From positions 62,001 through 126,000 of the forward strand of contig JAZRLM010000018.1 in NCBI GenBank assembly GCA_045646865.1: DNA of 64,000 nucleotides, read 5' to 3'. The stretch's first letter is position 1, and every line of letters starts with the position of its first letter. A model generated the notes under the pieces. The model had not been told where the DNA came from, ran no database searches, and worked only from the letters and a program-made list of their open reading frames with translations. A program made the position numbers and the translations under genes. The DNA comes from SIG440 sp045646865 (GTDB taxonomy: Bacteria > Bacillota > Clostridia > Monoglobales > Monoglobaceae). Below, piece by piece: positions 34,564 through 41,621 of this stretch.

Positions 34564-35057
34564 ATCTTTCTCTCCATACTTTTAAGAATTTTTCTTTCAA
34601 ATCTGCGTTTGAACTTAACAAAGCCGTCTTCAACCTCGGAAATAGGCTTTACAAGAATTGTATACATTTTAAGCCAGTTGCCGCCCCACACATCGGTGAA
34701 GAGCTGGTCGCCAACCAAAGCAGTTTCCTTTGGGGTAACACCCATACTGCGGCAGGCTCTTTTAAGATAAACACCCAATGGTTTCATTGCCCTTGCCTTG
34801 TAGGGAATACCAACACATTCGGCAAACCTTTTAACACGCTCCGCATTGTTGTTGGATGCAAAAAACACACCAAAGCCCATATCCCGAAGTTCCCCAAGCC
34901 ATGCGGCTGTTTTTTCATTTGGAACAGCATCGGCATACGGTGCCAGAGTGTTGTCAATATCAAATATAAATGCTTTAATTCCTCTATCTTTAATGGCTTT
35001 TAAATCAATATCAAAAACCGTATCAACAAAGATTGTGGGATGTAATATTTTTGCCAT
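34560..35057 (-). CDS. yqeG: YqeG-family HAD IIIA phosphatase
   Basis: This 165-residue HAD hydrolase carries the catalytic DxD in FIFDIDNTLAPYADA (near residue 33), Ser/Thr motif II (VFFASNNNAERV) and acidic motif III (ALVGDQLFTDVWGGN). Members dephosphorylate phospholipid head groups such as phosphatidylglycerophosphate or unknown small phosphates; the physiological substrate here is unknown. It lies after yqeY by 13 bases and overlaps nfo by four. The ribosome site is GAGGACAG. Confidence 0.92.
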   Translation of the reverse strand: MAKILHPTIFVDTVFDIDLKAIKDRGIKAFIFDIDNTLAPYADAVPNEKTAAWLGELRDMGFGVFFASNNNAERVKRFAECVGIPYKARAMKPLGVYLKRACRSMGVTPKETALVGDQLFTDVWGGNWLKMYTILVKPISEVEDGFVKFKRRFERKILKSMERKI

Positions 35058-35070
35058 ATTCTGTCCTCGG

Positions 35071-35514
35071 TCAGCTTAATTTTTCTTTAACGATTGCGTT
35101 AATCATCTTGCCGTCTGCTCTGCCTTTTGTTTTGGGCATAACAACACCCATAATCTTGCCCATATCCTTCATTGAAGTTGCGCCTGTCTGGCTAATTGCC
35201 TCGGCAACAATAACTTCAAGTTCTTCCTTAGTGAGCTGCTCAGGAAGGTATGCAAGAAGAATTTCAATTTCGCGGTTGATGTCGGCAATCAAATCGTCAC
35301 GGCCGCTCTTTTCGTATTCGGGAAGAACGTCACGACGTTTTTTGAGTTCCTTTGCAATTATCTCCATTATGCCATCCTGGTCAAGCTCGGTAAGATTATC
35401 CTTTTCAAACTGCAATATTGCCGAACGCACCATTGTAACGGTGTTCTTTTTAATTGTATCCTTATCCTTCATTGCAGCCTTTAAGTCCTGCATAAGCTGT
35501 TCTCTGATATCCAT
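35071..35514 (-). CDS. yqeY: GatB/YqeY-domain protein
   Basis: The 147-residue helical protein is full length for YqeY, similar to the C-terminal tail domain of the GatB amidotransferase subunit that recognises tRNA. The family hallmarks are LKAAMKDKDTIKKNTVTMVR near residue 12 and the C-terminal LGVVMPKTKGRADGKMINAI-like stretch. Its role is not settled; a tRNA- or RNA-linked function is assumed. It follows rpsU across a terminator-like hairpin, the widespread rpsU-yqeY pairing. AAAGGAGG precedes the ATG. Confidence 0.93.
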   Translation of the reverse strand: MDIREQLMQDLKAAMKDKDTIKKNTVTMVRSAILQFEKDNLTELDQDGIMEIIAKELKKRRDVLPEYEKSGRDDLIADINREIEILLAYLPEQLTKEELEVIVAEAISQTGATSMKDMGKIMGVVMPKTKGRADGKMINAIVKEKLS

Positions 35515-35551
35515 TATTATTCCTCCTTTAATTTTGTTTATTAAATGTATA

Positions 35552-35580
35552 AAGTCGCCGTCAAACTGTGACGGCGACTT
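35552..35580 (-). terminator. Attenuating hairpin between rpsU and yqeY
   Basis: AAGTCGCCGTCA-cagtt-TGACGGCGACTT is a perfect 12-base stem on the minus strand, followed by only a weak T-tract (TATACATTTAAT). Partial termination would lower expression of yqeY and later genes relative to rpsU. Confidence 0.75.
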
Positions 35581-35598
35581 AAAGTATACTGTAAAAAA

Positions 35599-35775
35599 TT
35601 ATCTGAATTTGCGCTTTCTTGCAGCTTCTGACTTTTTCTTACGTTTTACGCTGGGTTTCTCATAATGTTCTCTTTTTCTAACTTCTGACAAAACACCTGC
35701 TTTTGCACAAGAACGTTTGAAACGGCGAAGTGCACTATCTAAAGATTCGTTATCTTTAACTCTGATTTCTGCCAT
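35599..35775 (-). CDS. rpsU: 30S ribosomal protein S21
   Basis: The 58-residue basic protein (MAEIRVKDNESLDSALRRF, ending KKKSEAARKRKFR) is a typical S21, part of the 30S platform near the anti-Shine-Dalgarno region. The ATG at 35775 has GGAGGGAAACC before it; sequence upstream of it in the same frame has no S21 similarity. It is first in the rpsU-yqeY-yqeG-nfo-pepP run and has a perfect consensus promoter. Confidence 0.97.
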   Translation of the reverse strand: MAEIRVKDNESLDSALRRFKRSCAKAGVLSEVRKREHYEKPSVKRKKKSEAARKRKFR

Positions 35776-35857
35776 TATCGGTTTCCCTCCCTCCAAAATG
35801 TTTTGGAAATGTGGACTGTCTTGTGTCAAATAAGTTTTAAAAAATTCTACCTTAACA

Positions 35858-35886
35858 ATTATAACGACTTTTTTCGTTTATGTCAA
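35858..35886 (-). promoter_or_regulatory. Consensus promoter of rpsU
   Basis: TTGACA (35886-35881), exactly 17 bases and TATAAT (35863-35858) on the minus strand: a perfect sigma-A match, fitting a ribosomal protein gene. Confidence 0.88.
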
Positions 35887-35894
35887 GCCTATTT

Positions 35895-35960
35895 TCAATA
35901 AAATTTTTTACCATAATAAGCCAAATCTGCAACGCCTTGTGCCCAGTGGTTTTCAGCCAT
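35895..35960 (-). CDS. Possible 21-residue small ORF coupled to the TepA-like gene
   Basis: Immediately after the TAA of the TepA-like gene (TAAATG) an ATG opens a 21-codon frame, MAENHWAQGVADLAYYGKKF plus Tyr. The short pattern HWAQGVADLAYYGKKF vaguely recalls an S-layer homology repeat. Translation could start by termination-reinitiation since no separate ribosome site is visible. It may be a chance frame; the rpsU promoter begins nine bases beyond its stop. Confidence 0.3.
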   Translation of the reverse strand: MAENHWAQGVADLAYYGKKFY

Positions 35961-36632
35961 TTAAAAATCTTTTTCTTTCATTTTCTGCAAAAGCTCTATC
36001 GCATCACCAAGTCCGCCGACGCTGTCGATAAGACCGCATTCCACCGCCTCTTCGCCAAAGAGAACCGTTCCCACATCATTGGCAATGTTTTCGGTTTCAA
36101 GCATAATGCTGAGAAAATTCTCCGCCGAAATTTTTGAGTTCCGCTCCACAAAACCGCAAATCTGCTCCTGAACCTTGGCAAGATAATCAAAGGTCTGGTG
36201 CACACCGATAATCACGCCGCTTGTTCGGATGGGATGAATTGTCATTGTGGCCGAGGGCACAATAAAAGAGTGCTTTGCCGAAACCGCAAGAGGTACACCA
36301 ATACTGTGTCCGCCGCCAAGAACAATTGAAACAGTAGGCTTTTTCATACTTGCAATCATCTCGGCTATGGCAAGCCCTGCCTCCACATCACCGCCAACGG
36401 TGTTGAGCATAATCAGCAGTCCGTCAATGCTTTCATCCTGCTCAATCTCCACAAGCTTGGGGATGACGTGTTCATACTTGGTGGTTTTGGTATCGGAAGG
36501 CAAATTTGAATGTCCCTCTATCTGTCCCACTATGCTCAGACAGTATATGTTCATCTTTTTACCTTCGGCAAGGACGCCGCCCAATTCCTTTATCTGGGAT
36601 TTTTCTTCATTCTTTTTATTTTCTTCTGACAT
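35961..36632 (-). CDS. ClpP-class serine protease (TepA/SppA-like)
   Basis: The 223-residue protein has a polar N-terminus (SEENKKNEEKSQIKELGG) and a ClpP/crotonase-type protease fold. The oxyanion strand GLLIMLNTVGGDVEAGLAIA is near residue 80, the likely nucleophile Ser is in GGGHSIGVPLAVS (near 112), and the His is in SATMTIHPIRTSG (near 130). This is the translocation-enhancing protein A type that is usually cytosolic and found beside ftsK in sporulating Firmicutes; here ftsK is absent. ATG 36632 follows AAAGGAG; a start at 36704 lies beyond the metA promoter region and lacks a ribosome site. Confidence 0.88.
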   Translation of the reverse strand: MSEENKKNEEKSQIKELGGVLAEGKKMNIYCLSIVGQIEGHSNLPSDTKTTKYEHVIPKLVEIEQDESIDGLLIMLNTVGGDVEAGLAIAEMIASMKKPTVSIVLGGGHSIGVPLAVSAKHSFIVPSATMTIHPIRTSGVIIGVHQTFDYLAKVQEQICGFVERNSKISAENFLSIMLETENIANDVGTVLFGEEAVECGLIDSVGGLGDAIELLQKMKEKDF

Positions 36633-36657
36633 TTTGCAATTCTCCTTTAAAATAATG

Positions 36658-36686
36658 TTGATAATTTCGTGCATATGTGATATACT
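36658..36686 (+). promoter_or_regulatory. Promoter of metA
   Basis: TTGATA (36658-36663), a 17-base spacer and TATACT (36681-36686) lie 33 bases before the metA ATG. The leader is too short for an S-box riboswitch. Confidence 0.75.
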
Positions 36687-36718
36687 GTTTTTTAGTTTAA
36701 CCATAGGAGAGTGATATT

Positions 36719-37642
36719 ATGCCAATTAAGGTTTCAGACTCGTTGCCGGCTATTGAAATTCTGAACAACGAGAATATATTTGTTATCACCGAAACAAGAG
36801 CTTTGACACAGGACATCAGACCTCTTGAAATCGCGGTGCTTAATCTTATGCCCACCAAAATCGAAACAGAAACCCAGCTCCTGAGAGTTCTGGGCAACAC
36901 TCCCTTGCAGATAAATGTACAGTTTATCAACACCAAAACCCACGAGTCAAAAAACACATCAAAGAGCCATATCGAAACATTTTATAAAACCTTTGATGAT
37001 ATTAAAGACAGCAAATTTGACGGACTGATTATCACAGGCGCGCCCGTTGAAAAAATGGCATTTGAAGAGGTTGACTACTGGGAAGAGCTTTGCGAGATTA
37101 TGGAATGGTCAAAAACCAATGTTACCTCCACCTTCCACATTTGCTGGGGTGCTCAGGCGGCACTTTATTACCACTACGGTGTGCCCAAGTACGAAGTTCC
37201 CGAAAAGGTGTTTGGTGTATTCCCCCACAAAGTGGTCCCCGAAAAGAAACACAAAATGCTTCTTCGCGGATATGACGATATATTCTATGTTCCTCAGTCA
37301 AGACATACCGAGGTGCGCGAAGAGGATATCAACAAAGTGCCTGCCCTTGAAATTCTTGCAAAATCCGATGAATCGGGAGTTTATATCGTTACCGACAGAA
37401 ACGAACGCAGATTTTTCATAACCGGACATTCTGAATACGACCCCAACACATTAAAGAAGGAATACGACCGCGATGTTGCCAAGGGTCTGGACATTAAAGT
37501 TCCCGTTAACTACTTCCCCGATGATGACCCAACAAAGGAACCCCTGGTAAGTTGGCGTGCCCACGCAAATCTGCTTTATTCAAACTGGCTTAACTATTAC
37601 GTTTACCAGACAACACCATACGACATCAAAACTATAAAATAA
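36719..37642 (+). CDS. metA: Homoserine O-acyltransferase (MetA/HTS), probably acetyl-CoA specific
   Basis: The 307-residue enzyme begins methionine synthesis by acylating homoserine in the cytosol. The catalytic Cys is in FHICWGAQAALYYHYG (near residue 142), His in ITGHSEYD (near 235) and the neighbouring Glu. Position 111 is Glu (TGAPVEKMAFEE); published work on B. cereus MetA shows Glu111 favours acetyl-CoA, whereas Gly111 as in E. coli uses succinyl-CoA. So O-acetylhomoserine is the expected product. A CpXC gene follows by 17 bases and is probably co-transcribed. Confidence 0.95.
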   Translation: MPIKVSDSLPAIEILNNENIFVITETRALTQDIRPLEIAVLNLMPTKIETETQLLRVLGNTPLQINVQFINTKTHESKNTSKSHIETFYKTFDDIKDSKFDGLIITGAPVEKMAFEEVDYWEELCEIMEWSKTNVTSTFHICWGAQAALYYHYGVPKYEVPEKVFGVFPHKVVPEKKHKMLLRGYDDIFYVPQSRHTEVREEDINKVPALEILAKSDESGVYIVTDRNERRFFITGHSEYDPNTLKKEYDRDVAKGLDIKVPVNYFPDDDPTKEPLVSWRAHANLLYSNWLNYYVYQTTPYDIKTIK

Positions 37643-37659
37643 GAATTGAGGAAATCCTT

Positions 37660-38298
37660 ATGACACAGCAGAAAACCATTACAGTAAACTGTCCCGCATG
37701 CTTTGAGGACGGCAGTTTCAGAATATACTCATCAATAGATGTATCCGAAAACCCTGCCATTAAGGAGGACATTTTCAGCCGTGAGATATTTAAATTCACC
37801 TGCCCGTCCTGCGGCGAGGAAATTTTGGTAGCATACGACTGCACCTATACCGACCCTGACAACAAATATATAATCGCACTTGTTTCGGGTAGCGATAAAG
37901 AAAGTCTTTCAGCCCTCAGGGTTAAAGACCACACTTTGAGAATTGTTACCTCAATCAACGAATTTGTTGAAAAAATTGCTCTTTGCGAGGACGGTATTGA
38001 CGACAAGGTTGCCGAGCTTTATAAAATAATGCTTGAAGACCAGTTTGAAGACGAACGCCCCGGTTCAAAGCTTTTGGGTATTTTTTACGGCGGCAGAGAT
38101 TTTGAGAGCAATAATCTGGTGTTTTTTATAATTACCGAAAATGCCGAGAACTGCCGTGCGGTGCTCTCAATGCAGACCTATGACGCCATTGCTAATCAGT
38201 TTAAGGAATCTGCCGAGAAATTTGCCGACACGTCCGAAGTCAACCGCGACTGGGCAATAGGCGTTTTGCAAAGCGGCTTTGAAAACAACGAAGAATAA
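37660..38298 (+). CDS. CpXC-domain protein of unknown function
   Basis: The 212-residue protein has two zinc-knuckle-like pairs, CPACFEDG (near residue 11) and CPSCGEE (near 48), that define the CpXC domain, followed by an alpha/beta region without recognised motifs. No signal peptide or membrane segment is seen. Function is unknown in the family. It lies between metA and the M23 peptidase gene on the same strand; GAGGAAATCC precedes the ATG. Adjacent genes give no clear pathway. Confidence 0.85.
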   Translation: MTQQKTITVNCPACFEDGSFRIYSSIDVSENPAIKEDIFSREIFKFTCPSCGEEILVAYDCTYTDPDNKYIIALVSGSDKESLSALRVKDHTLRIVTSINEFVEKIALCEDGIDDKVAELYKIMLEDQFEDERPGSKLLGIFYGGRDFESNNLVFFIITENAENCRAVLSMQTYDAIANQFKESAEKFADTSEVNRDWAIGVLQSGFENNEE

Positions 38299-38315
38299 AA
38301 ACGGACATATTTTTT

Positions 38316-38348
38316 AAACCCCTCCCATAAGATATATGGGAGGGGTTT
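38316..38348 (+). terminator. Hairpin that ends the metA unit and contains the next gene's ribosome site
   Basis: AAACCCCTCCCATA (38316-38329) and TATGGGAGGGGTTT (38335-38348) form a perfect 14-base stem with a 5-base loop. The 3' arm contains GGGAGGGG, the only plausible ribosome site of the M23 gene whose ATG is at 38353. The T-tract is only four T. Confidence 0.8.
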
Positions 38349-38352
38349 TGCT

Positions 38353-39423
38353 ATGTTTGTATCTTTCAGGCTGAGCCGAAGGTTTATTGTTATCTTTCTT
38401 ATCGTCATTCTTTCGGCAACAATGCTGACAAGTCTGCTCCGCAGTTTTTCGGTAAAAACCGCAAAAGACGATTTGCCCCAACCCGAAACAAACAATACAA
38501 GTCAAGCCAAAAAAGATTATATCAAATGGGTTGATTTCGGAGTAACCGCCGATGCTATGCAGGCGGCACTAAAGCTTGACATTGAGAGTCAGGGCACAGA
38601 AACGCCCATTGACTGGATTGAGTTACTTGCAGTTCTGGGTGCAAAATACGGCGGTGATTTCAAACGGTTTAAAAGTGCTGACCTTTCCGCCCTTGCAAAA
38701 CGCATAACCGACGGCGAAACCATTACCGACATAACCCGTGATATGAAACACTATCCCTATTACATAGAGGCATATACTGCAGTTCTTTCGGGGTTTGCAG
38801 GGGAGTATCAGATTCAGAAATTTGACGAAAACAACAATCCCATATGGGAAAACAAATACGGACTGAAAGCATTTTCGCCCATTGCAAAAAATTACGGCTA
38901 CTCACACTACGACGATTTTGGAGCAAGCCGAAGCTATGGTTACAAACGAAGGCACCTTGGTCACGATATGATGGGGAGTGTTGGCACGCCCGTAATCGCC
39001 ATAGAAAGCGGTACGGTAGAGGCGATCGGTTGGAACCAATACGGTGGCTGGCGAATCGGCATCCGCAGTTTTGACCGAAAGCGGTACTACTATTACGCAC
39101 ACCTGAGGAAAAACCACCCCTACCCCGAAGACCTATCCTTAGGGCACACGGTGAAGGCAGGTGACGTAATCGGTTATCTTGGTATGACAGGATACAGTTC
39201 AAAGGAAAATGTAAACAACATCGACATCCCCCACCTTCATTGGGGTTTGCAGCTTATATTTGACGAATCTCAAAAGGAGGGCAACAACGAAATATGGATT
39301 GACTGCTATGAAATCTCGAAATTTCTTGCCAAAAACCCTTGCGAAGTTATAAAAGACGAAGGCACAAACGAATACCGCCGCAAGTACGACTTTTTTGAAA
39401 AATCTGTTGAAAATATGGAATAA
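38353..39423 (+). CDS. M23-family (LytM) peptidoglycan endopeptidase, membrane anchored
   Basis: The 356-residue protein has an N-terminal membrane anchor (about 11-30, FIVIFLIVILSATMLTSLL), a linker region, and a C-terminal LytM domain (about 190-310). Zinc ligands are in RRHLGHDMMG (His and Asp) and HLHWGLQ (HxH), with YYYAHLRKNHP between. It should cut peptide crosslinks outside the membrane. In spore formers, such M23 proteins include SpoIIQ- and SpoIVFA-type factors; the nearby cotJ operon makes a sporulation role possible but unproven. The ribosome site lies in a stable hairpin. Confidence 0.9.
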   Translation: MFVSFRLSRRFIVIFLIVILSATMLTSLLRSFSVKTAKDDLPQPETNNTSQAKKDYIKWVDFGVTADAMQAALKLDIESQGTETPIDWIELLAVLGAKYGGDFKRFKSADLSALAKRITDGETITDITRDMKHYPYYIEAYTAVLSGFAGEYQIQKFDENNNPIWENKYGLKAFSPIAKNYGYSHYDDFGASRSYGYKRRHLGHDMMGSVGTPVIAIESGTVEAIGWNQYGGWRIGIRSFDRKRYYYYAHLRKNHPYPEDLSLGHTVKAGDVIGYLGMTGYSSKENVNNIDIPHLHWGLQLIFDESQKEGNNEIWIDCYEISKFLAKNPCEVIKDEGTNEYRRKYDFFEKSVENME

Positions 39424-39449
39424 ACCTTTACGAAAGGCAGGCTTTTACT

Positions 39450-40364
39450 ATGTATGTTATTAAAATGAAAACCATTATATATTATTTTGCCATTATCGTG
39501 GTATGTTTTGCAAGCATCGGGATAATCAGGCTTTATGACAATCCTGCGACTACCACCACTGCCGTTGACACCCCCACAGATGCCCAACCACAAAGCTCGG
39601 CATGGCTCGGGGATGCTAAGGAGGATAAGGTCGACGTTCCCATACTGATGTATCACAATATTTTCAGAAGTGGCAACACCCACGGAGATTATATTGTCAG
39701 CGAGGCCGCCTTTGAAAAGGATTTAAAGTTCCTTTCTGAAAACGGTTACACTGCCATCTTTATGCAGGACTTAATCAACTACACCGAGAATAATGGCGAC
39801 CTTCCCGAAAAACCTGTCGTTCTTACCTTTGATGACGGATATTTCAACAACTGTTCCTACGCCTTTCCGCTGCTTAAAAAATACAATTCCAAGGCGGTTA
39901 TTTCAATTATCGGATACTACACCGACCTTTACACCAAATCCCCCGACGAAAATCCGCAGTATTCCCACCTTACATGGGACGACATAAAAGCTATGATGAA
40001 ATCGGGGTATGTGGAATTCCAGAACCATTCCTACAACCTGCACACCACCGACAAGGGCAGAAACGGAACGAAAAAGAAAAAAGGCGAATCCCTTGCGGAA
40101 TATAAAGCAGTTCTGCGCGATGACATAGGCAAACTGCAGGATGCATTTTTATCAAATACAGGCTATGCACCCAACACCTTTACATATCCCTTCGGAAGTG
40201 TCAGCAACGATTCTTTTGACATTATAAAGGAAATGGGTTTTAAGGCAAGTCTCTCCTGCGAAAGCGGTATGAATCATATCAGCCGAAACCCCGAGGACTT
40301 GTTTATGTTAAAACGGTATCTACGTACACAAAAGAAGTCAGCGGCAGATTTGTTAAAAAAATAG
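39450..40364 (+). CDS. Polysaccharide deacetylase (NodB homology, CE4), membrane anchored
   Basis: The 304-residue protein has an N-terminal hydrophobic anchor (about 8-26), a low-complexity Thr/Ala/Pro/Gln linker and a NodB domain (about 60-300). The catalytic motif VVLTFDDGYFNN (near residue 125) holds the base and metal Asp; a second motif FQNHSYNLHTT (near residue 190) holds the HxxxH-like His. FTYPFGSVS is the third conserved block. It deacetylates peptidoglycan or another acetylated glycan outside the cell. It follows the M23 gene by 26 bases on the same strand. Confidence 0.92.
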   Translation: MYVIKMKTIIYYFAIIVVCFASIGIIRLYDNPATTTTAVDTPTDAQPQSSAWLGDAKEDKVDVPILMYHNIFRSGNTHGDYIVSEAAFEKDLKFLSENGYTAIFMQDLINYTENNGDLPEKPVVLTFDDGYFNNCSYAFPLLKKYNSKAVISIIGYYTDLYTKSPDENPQYSHLTWDDIKAMMKSGYVEFQNHSYNLHTTDKGRNGTKKKKGESLAEYKAVLRDDIGKLQDAFLSNTGYAPNTFTYPFGSVSNDSFDIIKEMGFKASLSCESGMNHISRNPEDLFMLKRYLRTQKKSAADLLKK

Positions 40365-40394
40365 AAGGGTTGTTTTTACAATCCTTCTATTTTG
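40357..40394 (+). terminator. Terminator after the plus-strand deacetylase
   Basis: AAATAGAAGG and CCTTCTATTT arms, extended by TTG/CAA, are followed by TTTTG. The stop codon lies in the left arm. Confidence 0.75.
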
Positions 40395-40395
40395 T

Positions 40396-40512
40396 AAATG
40401 AATAATTAATAATGAATGATGAATAATTTCGGTTGAAAATCGCTGCATGCGATTTTCTTTATTAATTTTTCATTATTCAATATTCATCAGTGTAGCGGCT
40501 TCATTGTTCATT
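40396..40512. repeat. Palindromic dispersed repeat, copy 3 (117 nt, shortened)
   Basis: It shares the left end (AAATGAATAATTAATAATG) and the first hairpin, AAAATCGC-tgcat-GCGATTTT, but lacks the second CAAATGC hairpin and has a diverged right end. It sits directly downstream of a broken hydrolase gene. Confidence 0.7.
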
Positions 40513-40528
40513 ACAGTCTTAACAACCC

Positions 40529-40975
40529 CTATCTGTAATTTTCCTCGATGAATTCTATAATCAGCGTCGGGTCTTCAAGTCCGTGAGGATGATGTCGGCA
40601 ACCGGGCTTTAAGATAGTCTTCATATTGCCGCCCTTTACATGGTAATGTTCAACAAGCCACTTGCCGCTTTCTTCCCAGATTACAGATTCATCTGCATCG
40701 CCGTAAACCAGGACAATGGGAATATCATTGTCTGTGAGCTTATCCATAAAATCTATTGGGCTTCTGCGGAACGCAAGCAAGGATTCTGCATCAAGGTTAT
40801 AGAACTCATACATTTCTCTTGTTGTTTTTTCCTTGATAGCAATGTCAAAACCGGGAAATGCACCCATATACTCGGTTTTAATCACCATTCTGCCAATAGG
40901 CTCGCAGTCGGGATATACAATTATTGCACCAAATCCCTCAAATTCAAATTCTTCTCATTTAAATCCGTTCCACAT
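40529..40975 (-). pseudogene. Alpha/beta hydrolase pseudogene (nonsense codon plus internal deletion)
   Basis: Reading minus from an ATG at 40975 gives MWNGFK, an in-frame TGA, then EEFEFEGFGAIIVYPDCEPI and IGRMVIKTEYMGAFPGFDIA. After about 50 residues the sequence jumps to the C-terminal part (SPIDFMDKLTDNDIPIVLVY, GDADESVIW, CRHHPHGLED) with the catalytic Asp and His. About 110 residues carrying the nucleophile elbow are missing. The remaining 119-residue open frame from 40888 has an ATG without a ribosome site. It is therefore an inactive remnant of a prolyl-oligopeptidase-like hydrolase. Confidence 0.75.
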
Positions 40976-41129
40976 TTTTTATTACTCCAAAATATATTTT
41001 ATTCTGTATATTTTAAAATCCATTGCTATATTACTTCATTTTACCACTTCATACTGTTTTACCAACAAAAAAGGGTAAAATTAGTACCAAAATATTCAGA
41101 TTTTTTTGTATCCTTTTGTCGATTGCTTA

Positions 41130-41138
41130 CATATGATA
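41130..41138 (+). promoter_or_regulatory. Possible sporulation sigma -10 element upstream of cotJA
   Basis: CATATGATA matches the mother-cell -10 form CATANNNTA and lies 42 bases before the cotJA ATG. A convincing -35 was not found, so sigma-E or sigma-K control is only suggested. A GAGGGG...CCCCTC hairpin follows in the leader. Confidence 0.35.
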
Positions 41139-41180
41139 AACAGAGGGGGTTAACACCCCTCAGGAAAGGAATGAAAGCTT

Positions 41181-41363
41181 ATGTTTAATATGCAGACTAT
41201 TATGCCCGAAGGCTATGCATATGTCCCAACACAAATAGCAAACGACCGTAACCTTTACAGCCCCGAAATGGGTCTTAACCGCGGAACAATCTTCCCCACT
41301 CTTGACCTTCCGCTTGGCGTTTACGGTAAACAATCCCTTGGCAAGGAGGCAATGGATAAATGA
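41181..41363 (+). CDS. cotJA: Spore coat associated protein CotJA
   Basis: The 60-residue protein matches CotJA: a Pro/Tyr-rich sequence with YAYVPTQ near residue 12 and a C-terminal FPTLDLPLGVYG. It is made in the mother cell and packed in the inner coat with CotJC. It is the first gene of cotJABC; its stop overlaps the cotJB start by four bases. AGGAAAGGAATG gives the ribosome site. It marks the organism as a spore former. Confidence 0.93.
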   Translation: MFNMQTIMPEGYAYVPTQIANDRNLYSPEMGLNRGTIFPTLDLPLGVYGKQSLGKEAMDK

Positions 41364-41605
41364 ACGAACGTAATTCCCTTATGAAAGAAATTATGGCATA
41401 CTCCTTTGCCGCTCACGAATGGAACCTTTATCTTGACACACATCCAACCGACCGTATGGCGCTTGAGATGTTCCGCCGTATGGCAGATAAAGCAAAAGAA
41501 CTGAAAAAGCAGTACGCCGCAAAATTCGGTCCCATTGTTGCCGAAGACGTAGACAGTACACAAGAATGGACATGGGTATGCGACCCCTGGCCATGGAACA
41601 ATTAA
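41360..41605 (+). CDS. cotJB: Spore coat protein CotJB
   Basis: The 81-residue helical protein matches CotJB: AAHEWNLYLDTHPTDRMALE near residue 17 and a Trp/Pro-rich C-terminus WTWVCDPWPWNN. It is needed with CotJA and CotJC in the polypeptide composition of the coat. It overlaps cotJA by four bases and precedes cotJC by 16, so all three are co-translated. Confidence 0.94.
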   Translation: MNERNSLMKEIMAYSFAAHEWNLYLDTHPTDRMALEMFRRMADKAKELKKQYAAKFGPIVAEDVDSTQEWTWVCDPWPWNN

Positions 41606-41621
41606 GGAGGTAAACCTGTAT

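Noticed and set aside
34332..35003. 223-codon plus-strand frame
   Set aside because: It spans nfo and yqeG in antisense, both of which are firmly identified.
36633..36718. Possible S-box (SAM) riboswitch before metA
   Set aside because: The promoter is 33 bases from the ATG, leaving no room for an aptamer.
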